Assembly (NCBI GenBank): GCA_964455285.1
Contig: CAYVVG010000022.1
Location: forward strand, 1-47,861
Origin: CAIVAT01 sp964455285
GTDB taxonomy: Bacteria > Bacteroidota > Bacteroidia > Bacteroidales > FEN-979
Reading direction: 5' to 3'
Length of the DNA stretch: 47,861 nt
Shown here: positions 7,553-14,525 of the stretch, in pieces
Numbering within the stretch: position 1 is the first letter of the stretch
Layout: each line of letters opens with the position of its first letter
The notes under the pieces: model-generated
The model's database searches: none
What the model was told of the DNA's origin: nothing
What the model saw: only the letters and a program-made list of their open reading frames with translations
Made by a program: the position numbers and the translations under genes

Positions 7553-8897
7553 TTCCTTGCAGCCTCTCCCTCAGTTTGGCGGTTTCCTGCTCATAGCCCG
7601 GTTTGCCGAGGAGGGCGAACATGTTTTTCTTGTAAGCCTCCACGCCGGGCTGGTCGAACGGGTTTACGCCGAGGGCATATCCGCTGAGGGCACAGGCGAT
7701 TTCGAAGAAATAGATCAGGGAGCCCAGGTTGAATTCGTCCAGTGCGGGCATGTGAAGCGTGAGGGTCGGCACTCCGCCGTCGAAGTGGGCAAGAAGCGTG
7801 CCCAGGGCAGCCATCCGGTTCACCTCGTTCAGGGTTTTGCCTTCCAGGAAATTCAGTCCGTCGGCATCGTCGGGATCGCCCGGTACCGCCAGGGCCGAGG
7901 AGGGGGTATCGACCAGGATCACGGTCTCGAACAGGTTTCTCTTCCCCTCCTGGATATATTGCCCTATGGAATGAAGGTCGGTGGTGAAGATCACCCCGGC
8001 GGGGAATATGCCTTTGTTCTCTTTTCCTTCGCTTTCGCCGTAAAGCTGCTTCCACCATTCGATCAGACTGAGCAGGCGCGGCTCGTAGGCTGCCAGTATC
8101 TCATTGGTCCGGCCCGTTTCATACAGCAGGTTCCTCACCATGGCATATTGCATGCAGGGATTCTTTTCGGGATCCGTCGATTCCAGGGCATGGGCACGCA
8201 TGGCGGCGGCCCCCCTGAGCAGTTCCCTGATGTCGAAGCCGGCCACCGCGATGGGGAGTAGTCCCACCGGGGTCAGCACCGAATAACGGCCGCCCACATC
8301 ATCGGGGATCACGTAGGATGCATACCCTTCCGCGTCGGCCAGGCTTTTCAAGGCGCCCCGCGAAGCATCGGTGACGGCGAAGATGCGTTCGCGGGCACCC
8401 TGTTTCCCGTATTTCGCTTCGAGATGCCTGCGGATGAGCCGGAATGCGACAGCCGGTTCGGTGGTGGTGCCCGATTTGGAGATCACGGCCACGGCATAGT
8501 CGGTGGTATCGAGCAGTTCCAGCAGCCGTTCGTGGTATTCTCCGCTAAGGTTCTCGCCGGCAAATACCACGCGGGGATGGCCGGCGCCGGACAGATACGG
8601 GGCGAACGGGTTTCCGAGGGCTTCGATCACCGCTTTGGAACCCAGGTAGGAACCACCGATGCCGATGACCACGAAGAGGGAGGCCATGTTCCTTATCTTT
8701 TGCGCATCGGACAGGATGCGCCCGATCAGCGCTTCCTCCGCCAGGGGAAGGTCGAGCCACCCGAGAAAATCATTTCCTTTCCCGGTGCGGGCGGTGAGTT
8801 CCCGGTGGCAATGAAGCAGGCGTTCCTGCATGGGATTCCGGGCCGCGGCCGGGAGGAACGGGGTTACATGGGTGAGGTCAGGCAGAGGATGGGTCAT
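7548..8897 (-). CDS. pgi: Glucose-6-phosphate isomerase
   Basis: Pgi interconverts glucose-6-phosphate and fructose-6-phosphate. At 449 residues it is of the short bacterial type. It has two SIS-type sugar-phosphate motifs: GIGGSYLGSKAV (about 79-90) and SKSGTTTEP (140-148). It also has the PGI signature GGRYSVLTPVGLLP (202-215). Start ATG 8897 is preceded by a leader of about 150 nt that contains a perfect hairpin followed by a T-run, so expression may be controlled by premature termination. The stop codon lies in a tandem repeat. Confidence 0.97.
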   Translation of the reverse strand: MTHPLPDLTHVTPFLPAAARNPMQERLLHCHRELTARTGKGNDFLGWLDLPLAEEALIGRILSDAQKIRNMASLFVVIGIGGSYLGSKAVIEALGNPFAPYLSGAGHPRVVFAGENLSGEYHERLLELLDTTDYAVAVISKSGTTTEPAVAFRLIRRHLEAKYGKQGARERIFAVTDASRGALKSLADAEGYASYVIPDDVGGRYSVLTPVGLLPIAVAGFDIRELLRGAAAMRAHALESTDPEKNPCMQYAMVRNLLYETGRTNEILAAYEPRLLSLIEWWKQLYGESEGKENKGIFPAGVIFTTDLHSIGQYIQEGKRNLFETVILVDTPSSALAVPGDPDDADGLNFLEGKTLNEVNRMAALGTLLAHFDGGVPTLTLHMPALDEFNLGSLIYFFEIACALSGYALGVNPFDQPGVEAYKKNMFALLGKPGYEQETAKLRERLQGK

Positions 8898-8937
8898 AAG
8901 GAGGGGTGTTATCCGCCCCGGAGGCGGGCCGGTTCAA

Positions 8938-8972
8938 CAAAAAAGGTGTGCCTGCACTGGGCAGGCACACCT
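8938..8972 (-). terminator. Intrinsic terminator-like hairpin in the pgi leader
   Basis: On the minus strand, AGGTGTGCCTGC pairs perfectly with GCAGGCACACCT (12 bp) around a 5-nt loop, and six T residues follow at once. It lies 41 bp upstream of the pgi start and faces pgi. No gene lies upstream on that strand, since the next gene is divergent. It therefore terminates either a short independent RNA or the pgi leader. Confidence 0.8.
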
Positions 8973-8974
8973 CA

Positions 8975-9048
8975 AATCAATAAACAAAATCGAAGAACTT
9001 GCGGGCACTTTGTATCTGCTGCGAAACGAAGGCCTCAATGAATTAACC
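8975..9048 (-). ncRNA. Candidate leader RNA or small RNA upstream of pgi
   Basis: A -7 box at 9056-9063 and the hairpin terminator at 8938-8972 delimit a possible transcript of about 110 nt with no reading frame of note. It could be a pgi attenuator leader or a stand-alone small RNA. I do not recognise it as 6S, SRP, tmRNA or a known riboswitch. Boundaries are approximate. Confidence 0.35.
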
Positions 9049-9055
9049 TGCGAGG

Positions 9056-9063
9056 CAAAATTA
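9056..9063 (-). promoter_or_regulatory. -7 promoter box for the pgi leader
   Basis: TAATTTTG on the minus strand is an exact TAnnTTTG match. A canonical -33 TTTG is missing; TTC about 18 bp upstream is the nearest candidate. It is back to back with the rprX promoter at 9142-9149. Confidence 0.5.
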
Positions 9064-9141
9064 GTGCGTATGCCGGTTGCCGAATGTTAACGAATATTAA
9101 TATACGTTAAAAATTGTTAAATCGGCAGGATCAATTTGCGT

Positions 9142-9149
9142 TACCTTTG
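9142..9149 (+). promoter_or_regulatory. -7 promoter box for rprX, almost leaderless
   Basis: TACCTTTG matches TAnnTTTG exactly and ends only 5 bp before ATG 9155. Transcription should therefore start at or next to the start codon, giving a leaderless or nearly leaderless mRNA. No Shine-Dalgarno sequence fits in the gap. Confidence 0.65.
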
Positions 9150-9154
9150 CATCC

Positions 9155-10441
9155 ATGAACAGGAGGATCATCATCCTGACGATCATCGTCATGACGGTAG
9201 CGTTGACAGGCCTGATGGGCATCCAGATATACTGGATCCAGAGCGCTTCGGCCATCAAGGAGGCCAATTTCAGGCGGAGCGTGAACGAGGCAATGACGAA
9301 GGTTGTCCAGAAAGTCGAGCGGCTGGAACAGGCCCGGGCGATGCGAAGCAACCCGGGGGGAAAGATGCTCAGCCTGAGCCGCCACCTGCCTTACGACAGC
9401 ATCCTGACGATGCGGGAGATGGACTCGCTGATCCGTCTTCAACTCAACATCAGGGGGGTCGAAACCCGTTTTGAGTTCTGCATCTATCAGCCGGAGCAGC
9501 AGAAGTTCCTCATGGAGCCCTCTCCCGCCTCCCGGAAAGTCCTGATCGAGAAAGGCAGTGCCTATATCCTGTTCCAGGCCGACATCTATTCCAGCCCGGA
9601 GTACCTGCTGATCTATTTTCCGAATGAGAAACAGTTCCTCCTGACAGAATTGTGGGGAATGCTGCTGATCTCGATCATCCTGATCATCGTCATCGTCTAC
9701 TCCTTCGTTTATACCATAGCCACGGTGTTCCGCCAGAAACGGTTGTCGGAGATCAAGAACGATTTCATCAACAATATGACCCACGAGTTCAAGACCCCGA
9801 TCTCGACCATTTCGCTGGCGTGTGAGGCCCTGAACGACAAGGATATGCGCAATTCGGGAGAATTCCTCGACAACTATCTCTCCATGATCAGCGAGGAGAA
9901 CAAGCGGCTGGCCGGCATGGCGGAGAAGATCCTGCAGACCGCGGTGATCGAGAAGGGGCAGTTGAAGATGAAAAGGGAGCTGATCAACCTTCACACGATC
10001 ATCACCGATGTGATCAAGAACCTGCGGATCCAGGTCGAGATCAAGGACGGGGAGATCAAGCGGAGGCTGAAGGCTTCGCGTCCGGAGATCGAGGGCGACC
10101 GGGTTCACATCACCAACCTGGTGTACAACCTGCTCGACAATGCAAACAAGTACGCCCCGAAGCGGCCGCTGATCATCATCAGCACCGAGAACACAGGCCA
10201 GGGGATCGTCATGACCATTTCCGACAACGGCATCGGCATCAGCAAGAACGAACAGAAGAAGATTTTCGACAAGTTGTACCGGGTGCCGACGGGGAACCTG
10301 CACGAGGTGCGTGGTTTCGGGCTGGGGCTGAGCTATGTGAAGGCCATCGTGGAGGAGCATCACGGGAAGATCAGCGTCGAGAGTGAAGTGAACCGGGGCA
10401 CTACCTTCCGGGTCTTCCTGCCTTTTGTGATCAAAGAATAA
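9155..10441 (+). CDS. rprX: Sensor histidine kinase, RprX-type
   Basis: A 428-residue membrane histidine kinase. Two transmembrane helices (residues 5-28 and 168-191) bracket a periplasmic sensing domain of about 140 residues. The H-box FINNMTHEFKTPISTI carries the phosphorylated H210, followed by the N-box (NLVYNLLDNANKYAP), G1 (SDNGIGI), F-box (KIFDKLYRV) and G2 (GFGLGLSYVKAIV). The next gene, 33 bp downstream, encodes its response regulator. Overall organisation and similarity of the partner to Bacteroides RprY support the RprX assignment. The signal sensed is not known. Confidence 0.88.
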   Translation: MNRRIIILTIIVMTVALTGLMGIQIYWIQSASAIKEANFRRSVNEAMTKVVQKVERLEQARAMRSNPGGKMLSLSRHLPYDSILTMREMDSLIRLQLNIRGVETRFEFCIYQPEQQKFLMEPSPASRKVLIEKGSAYILFQADIYSSPEYLLIYFPNEKQFLLTELWGMLLISIILIIVIVYSFVYTIATVFRQKRLSEIKNDFINNMTHEFKTPISTISLACEALNDKDMRNSGEFLDNYLSMISEENKRLAGMAEKILQTAVIEKGQLKMKRELINLHTIITDVIKNLRIQVEIKDGEIKRRLKASRPEIEGDRVHITNLVYNLLDNANKYAPKRPLIIISTENTGQGIVMTISDNGIGISKNEQKKIFDKLYRVPTGNLHEVRGFGLGLSYVKAIVEEHHGKISVESEVNRGTTFRVFLPFVIKE

Positions 10442-10474
10442 TGTCGTACCTTGGCCGGACTTTTACAAGAACCG

Positions 10475-11176
10475 ATGGAAAAGAACCCGATCCGTTTGCT
10501 CCTGGCGGAGGATGACCGCAACCTGGGAAGCATCCTGAAGAACTTCCTGGATGCCAAGGGTTACGCCACCACGCTATGCAGCAACGGGCTGGAAGCCGTC
10601 GAAGCGTTCGGGCGGAAGGAATTTGATTTCTGCATCCTGGATGTGATGATGCCGGTGAAAGATGGTTTTGCCGCGGCCGGCGAGATCCGGGCCCTGAACC
10701 GGAAAGTCCCGATCCTGTTCCTGACGGCCAAAGCCCTGCAGGAAGACAAACTGAAGGGGTTCGAGGCCGGGGCCGACGATTACATCACCAAGCCATTCAG
10801 CATGGAGGAGTTGCTGATGCGGATGCAGGCCATTCTGCGCCGCACCGAGGAGACTATGCGGCCCGCCGCTCCCGACAACATATTCCATATCGGAAGCTAC
10901 ATTTTCGATTACAACCGTCAGTCGCTCACCTTCCGAAACAAGGAGCAGAAGCTGACCTCGAAGGAGGCCGGGCTGCTGAGGCTGTTGTGCCTGCATGCCA
11001 ATGACGTGCTCGACCGCCATACGGCGCTCAAGGAGATCTGGAATGCCGACAGCTATTTCAACGCCCGGAGCATGGATGTTTACGTGGTGAAGCTGCGCAA
11101 GTATCTCAAAAACGATCCCCGGGTGGAACTGCTCAACGTGCACGGGGTCGGTTTCAAACTGGTGATGAACAGTTGA
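10475..11176 (+). CDS. rprY: Response regulator, OmpR/PhoB family, RprY-type
   Basis: A 233-residue DNA-binding response regulator. The receiver domain has the acidic pocket D12/D13, the phosphoacceptor D56 (CILDVMMPVKDG), T84 and K106 (ITKPFSMEELL). A winged-helix OmpR-type domain occupies the C-terminal 100 residues (FNARSMDVYVVKLRKYL, VHGVGFKL). These blocks closely resemble Bacteroides RprY as I know it. ATG 10475 gives a standard N-terminus; the TTG at 10451 only adds a non-conserved extension. The gene is co-transcribed with rprX and followed after 5 bp by rsmI. Confidence 0.92.
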   Translation: MEKNPIRLLLAEDDRNLGSILKNFLDAKGYATTLCSNGLEAVEAFGRKEFDFCILDVMMPVKDGFAAAGEIRALNRKVPILFLTAKALQEDKLKGFEAGADDYITKPFSMEELLMRMQAILRRTEETMRPAAPDNIFHIGSYIFDYNRQSLTFRNKEQKLTSKEAGLLRLLCLHANDVLDRHTALKEIWNADSYFNARSMDVYVVKLRKYLKNDPRVELLNVHGVGFKLVMNS

Positions 11177-11181
11177 TCGCT

Positions 11182-11865
11182 ATGAATGAACCCGGCCGCC
11201 TGTACGTGGTCCCGACTCCGATCGGCAACCTGGAGGATATCACCCTCAGGGCAATCCGGATCCTGAAAGAGGTTGATTTCATCCTGGCCGAGGATACCCG
11301 CACCTCTGCCAGGCTGCTGCAGCATTATTCGATCGACCGTAAAGTGGTCGCCCACCATATGTTCAACGAGCACCGGGCCGTCGACCGGGTTGTCGAACAG
11401 CTCCTGGCGGGAGCCGTTTGCGCGCTGATCAGCGATGCCGGCACTCCCGCCATTTCCGATCCGGGATTCCTGCTGGTCCGATCCTGTGTGCAGGCCGGGA
11501 TCGTTGTGGAGTGCCTTCCCGGCGCCACGGCCCTGGTACCGGCCCTGGTCAACGCCGGGATCGCGTGCGACCGGTTTGTTTTTGAAGGATTCCTGCCTCA
11601 CAAAAAAGGGAGGCATAGCCGGCTTGCATCGCTGGCCGGGGAGCGGCGGACGATGGTATTCTATGAATCCCCGCACCGGCTGGTCAAAACCCTTGCCGGG
11701 CTCGCGGAGGTTTTCGGTGAAGACCGCCCCGCGTGCGTTTCGCGCGAACTGACGAAAATATATGAAGAGAACCGGCGCGGCACCCTGAAGGAACTTGCAG
11801 GATGGTATGCCACGAAGGCCGTAAAAGGCGAAATCGTGATCGTAGTCGCGGGCTGTGACGATTGA
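11182..11865 (+). CDS. rsmI: 16S rRNA (cytidine(1402)-2'-O)-methyltransferase
   Basis: RsmI methylates the ribose of C1402 in the decoding centre of 16S rRNA. The 227-residue protein opens with the family hallmark YVVPTPIGNLEDITLRA and has AEDTRTSARLL, the SAM-pocket motif SDAGTPAISDPG, and FEGFLPHKKGRH. It starts 5 bp after rprY (TTG 11173 overlaps the rprY stop, but ATG 11182 fits the conserved N-terminus) and is probably translated from the same mRNA. It ends one base before the convergent acylphosphatase gene, with no terminator between. Confidence 0.96.
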   Translation: MNEPGRLYVVPTPIGNLEDITLRAIRILKEVDFILAEDTRTSARLLQHYSIDRKVVAHHMFNEHRAVDRVVEQLLAGAVCALISDAGTPAISDPGFLLVRSCVQAGIVVECLPGATALVPALVNAGIACDRFVFEGFLPHKKGRHSRLASLAGERRTMVFYESPHRLVKTLAGLAEVFGEDRPACVSRELTKIYEENRRGTLKELAGWYATKAVKGEIVIVVAGCDD

Positions 11866-11866
11866 A

Positions 11867-12142
11867 TCAGGTCCGGTTAACGATCTCGAATGTTGCGTAA
11901 TTCCTAATCTCCCCTTCCCGGATCTCGACATTCTCCACCCTTGCTCCCATCGGGCCTTTGCGGCACCATGCCAGAAACCTGGCCAGGTTTTCGGGCGTCC
12001 CCTCTGCCTCGATCATCACATCCTTGTCGCCCGAATTCATAACAAACCCCCGGACCGAATAGCGGTAGGCCGCCTCCATTGCCGAGAACCGGAATCCCAC
12101 CCGCTGCACCCTGCCAGTTATGGTGAGATCCAGATGCTTCAT
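11867..12142 (-). CDS. Acylphosphatase
   Basis: A 91-residue single-domain enzyme that hydrolyses acyl phosphates. The phosphate-binding loop GRVQRVGFRF contains the catalytic arginine (R18), and the second catalytic residue is N36 in FVMNSG. ATG 12142 gives the usual family length; the longer frame would run back through the promoter. The -7 box TATCTTTG lies 21 bp upstream (12164-12171). Confidence 0.95.
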   Translation of the reverse strand: MKHLDLTITGRVQRVGFRFSAMEAAYRYSVRGFVMNSGDKDVMIEAEGTPENLARFLAWCRKGPMGARVENVEIREGEIRNYATFEIVNRT

Positions 12143-12163
12143 GAATTGTGTTGGTTTGGATGT

Positions 12164-12171
12164 CAAAGATA
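12164..12171 (-). promoter_or_regulatory. -7 promoter box for the acylphosphatase gene
   Basis: TATCTTTG on the minus strand matches TAnnTTTG exactly, and a TTTTG sequence lies 18 bp upstream as the -33 element. It is divergent from the SRAP promoter 30 bp away, so the two may compete for polymerase. Confidence 0.65.
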
Positions 12172-12201
12172 GCGGAATTTTCCCGAAAACAAAATTCAGG
12201 C

Positions 12202-12209
12202 TATATTTA
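12202..12209 (+). promoter_or_regulatory. Probable -7 box for the SRAP gene
   Basis: TATATTTA differs from TAnnTTTG only at the last base and ends 21 bp before ATG 12231. It is weaker than the divergent acylphosphatase promoter. Confidence 0.4.
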
Positions 12210-12230
12210 CGCAGAGAAATCATGACTTCG

Positions 12231-12884
12231 ATGTGCGGAAGGTACTCATTTGCTATGGAGGATTCGCTGATCCTGGAACGGTTCGGTGTTAGGGTCCGGA
12301 CCGCTATTTACAAGGCGCGGTACAACTGTGCTCCGACACAGAACCTGGTGGTCATAACCGGACATGACCCGGGCACGCTCCAGTTTTTCCGGTGGGGGCT
12401 GGTACCTTCCTGGGCAAAAGACCTTTCGATCGGCAACAAACTCATCAATGCCCGGGCCGAGACCCTGGCCGAAAAACCCTCTTTCCGGAATGCGTTTCGC
12501 ATGCGCCGGTGCCTGGTCCCCGCCAGCGGTTTCTTTGAATGGAAACGCGACGAGGGAAAACAGCCTTACCTCATCCGGCTGAAAAACGGCGAACCGTTCT
12601 GTTTTGCAGGCCTGTGGGAAGAGTGGAAAGCGCCGGGGGCGGAGCCCATCCGGTCGTTCACCATCATTACCACCACCCCGAACGGGCTGATGGCCGGCAT
12701 CCACGACCGGATGCCGGTGATCCTTCAGCGGGAGGACGAACCGCGGTGGATCGACCCCGAATGCCACCCGGTTCCCACCGCGTTGCTAAAACCGTTTCCC
12801 GACGATCTGATGGAGGCCCGTCCGGTATCCCGGCTGGTGAATTCCCCGGCCAACGACAGTCCCGCAGTCCTGGAAACTTTGTGA
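12231..12884 (+). CDS. SRAP/HMCES-YedK family abasic-site processing protein
   Basis: This 217-residue protein belongs to the SRAP family, which forms a covalent thiazolidine link with abasic sites in single-stranded DNA and shields them during replication. The crosslinking nucleophile is Cys2, exposed after Met removal. The start must therefore be ATG 12231 (MCGRYSF) and not the upstream ATGs. Other signatures are NARAETLAEKPSFR, ASGFFEWKR with the active-site glutamate, and the catalytic histidine in IHDRMPV. No SOS box was recognised. It ends 12 bp from the convergent LuxE-like gene. Confidence 0.95.
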   Translation: MCGRYSFAMEDSLILERFGVRVRTAIYKARYNCAPTQNLVVITGHDPGTLQFFRWGLVPSWAKDLSIGNKLINARAETLAEKPSFRNAFRMRRCLVPASGFFEWKRDEGKQPYLIRLKNGEPFCFAGLWEEWKAPGAEPIRSFTIITTTPNGLMAGIHDRMPVILQREDEPRWIDPECHPVPTALLKPFPDDLMEARPVSRLVNSPANDSPAVLETL

Positions 12885-12896
12885 TCAATTTAGCCG

Positions 12897-13883
12897 CTAG
12901 ATCATCAAACTGCAGCCCCTGGCTTCTGCTGCATCGAACCGGCCAAGCACTTCAAACCGGCCACCGGGCAGTTCCCGGCCGAGATCTTCCGTGGCGATAA
13001 AGGCGCAGGAATCGATATTGGCCAGGTCGATCACGCTGATCCCTCCCGTTTCGCCGGTTTGCGCATACGCCAGCGGATCGTAGGGATCGCGGATAAGCAC
13101 CTTCATCCAGGGGGGGCAGGCGAAGTGACCGGCTCCGTGGGACCACGCCTGGGAGAGGAGTTCGGTCATGCCATACTCCGAGTGGATGGCCCCAAGGCCC
13201 ATCGCCCGGCACAGGCGCCCGTGAAGCTCTTCGCGGACCATCTCTTCCCGGCGGCCTTTCATGCCACCGGTCTCTATCACCGTGAGCGGGGCATAGGCGC
13301 CCGGGTATTGTTCGGCAAAGTCGAGGAGGGCATAGGCAAGGCCGGCCAGGATCACCTGTTCACCCTCCCGTGCGGCGGATTCCAGCCGAGAGCGGAGTTC
13401 GGCTTGCCTTCCCAGGAAAAAACCATGATCCCGGCCGGGGCTGTTTTCCATCAGGCTGCGGATCATGAACGCCAGCGATGAATCGGGTGCTGACGCGGGA
13501 TCGGGGGTCAGTGCCAGGAAGGTATACCCCGCCGGCGGACCGTAAGCCCTTTCGAATCCGAGTAGGATCGAGCGAAGGTAGAGGGAGGGATCACCCACGA
13601 GGTGCCGGCTCCGTACCGTCCCGGTGGTCCCGCTGCTCAGGAAGGTCAGCCGGGCATCCGATTCTCTGCACCGGACGTCATGGGTTTTGAAGAATCCGAT
13701 GGGGAGGAACGGGATCTGCGCGACGGTCGTGACATCGCCGGGCGCAACCCCCCGGGCGTCGGCATAGGCACGGTACACGGGGTTGCGCCGGTACTGTTCC
13801 CGGAAAAGCTCCAGCGCGGCCCTTTCAAACCCCGCCTCTCCTGAAATAGCGAATATGCCCCGTGACGCTGCCGATCCGTTCAC
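12897..13883 (-). CDS. LuxE-like acyl-protein synthetase family protein
   Basis: This 328-residue protein resembles the LuxE acyl-protein synthetase family of adenylate-forming enzymes, which activate a carboxylic acid with ATP. The nucleotide-binding loop LSSGTTGTVRSRH lies near residue 87, and ETGGMKGRREEMVREELH plus IHSEYGMTELLSQAWS near residues 205-250 are typical of the family. The start is GTG 13883 behind an AAGGGG-like sequence. No partner reductase or acyltransferase is adjacent, and neighbours do not reveal the substrate. Related orphan members in Bacteroidota lie in lipid or surface-polysaccharide loci. Confidence 0.8.
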   Translation of the reverse strand: MNGSAASRGIFAISGEAGFERAALELFREQYRRNPVYRAYADARGVAPGDVTTVAQIPFLPIGFFKTHDVRCRESDARLTFLSSGTTGTVRSRHLVGDPSLYLRSILLGFERAYGPPAGYTFLALTPDPASAPDSSLAFMIRSLMENSPGRDHGFFLGRQAELRSRLESAAREGEQVILAGLAYALLDFAEQYPGAYAPLTVIETGGMKGRREEMVREELHGRLCRAMGLGAIHSEYGMTELLSQAWSHGAGHFACPPWMKVLIRDPYDPLAYAQTGETGGISVIDLANIDSCAFIATEDLGRELPGGRFEVLGRFDAAEARGCSLMI

Positions 13884-13945
13884 CCCTTGCCTGATTGCGT
13901 GTTCCCTTGTTGCCCTGTTCCCTAACCCTGTACGCGTTTTTTTTC

Positions 13946-13953
13946 TACCTTTA
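13946..13953 (+). promoter_or_regulatory. Probable -7 box for the lipoprotein-mrdA-rodA operon
   Basis: TACCTTTA is one mismatch from TAnnTTTG and ends 11 bp before ATG 13965, after a T-run. It is the only promoter-like sequence in the 81-bp divergent gap. Confidence 0.45.
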
Positions 13954-13964
13954 CCGCCTTACAA

Positions 13965-14519
13965 ATGTACTGGAATAACTTCGAACTGACAATGAGCCTC
14001 AGCCCCGCTCCTTCCGCCTTCCGCCGACCCCTCGTCCCGATCCTGGTATTGGCATGTCTGACGATGGCATCCTGCATGAAAAAAGAGAGCTTTCCGGTGA
14101 CGCCGGAGATCGTATTCGAGCAGATGATCCTGGAATTCGATACCGGGATGTATGCCAGCCGGGGGTACCTCACTTTCTCTTTCAGGGACGGTGACGGCGA
14201 CATCGGGCTGACCGACGACATGACCCAGCCCCCGTTCGACACGGGCAGCATTTACTATTACAACCTGTTCATCGAATATCTCGAAAAACGGAATGGCACC
14301 TACGTCAAGGTCGATCTGAATCCCACCCTCAATGCCCGGATCCCTTATCTCACACCCGATGATCCCAACAAAGCCATCCGGGGTCTGATCACCGACACGC
14401 TGCCGCTGAACCCGATGCCGGTGTACGACACGGTGAAGATCCGTTTCCGGATATGCGACAGGGCCCTCCATCTCAGCAACCTGGATTCCACCCCGCCCAT
14501 CATCCTGAAAAAACGGTAA
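13965..14519 (+). CDS. Putative lipoprotein upstream of mrdA
   Basis: I do not recognise a named family. The 184-residue protein starts with a hydrophobic stretch ending in a lipobox-like LTMASC, so it is probably a lipoprotein anchored in the periplasm or outer membrane. The mature part has an acidic motif (FRDGDGDIGLTDD) resembling a calcium-binding loop and ends in STPPIILKKR. ATG 13992 would give a tighter signal peptide and is an alternative start. It lies 6 bp before mrdA, so it is part of the cell-elongation operon, in the position where mreCD often sits in Bacteroidota. Confidence 0.75.
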   Translation: MYWNNFELTMSLSPAPSAFRRPLVPILVLACLTMASCMKKESFPVTPEIVFEQMILEFDTGMYASRGYLTFSFRDGDGDIGLTDDMTQPPFDTGSIYYYNLFIEYLEKRNGTYVKVDLNPTLNARIPYLTPDDPNKAIRGLITDTLPLNPMPVYDTVKIRFRICDRALHLSNLDSTPPIILKKR

Positions 14520-14525
14520 CGGGCG

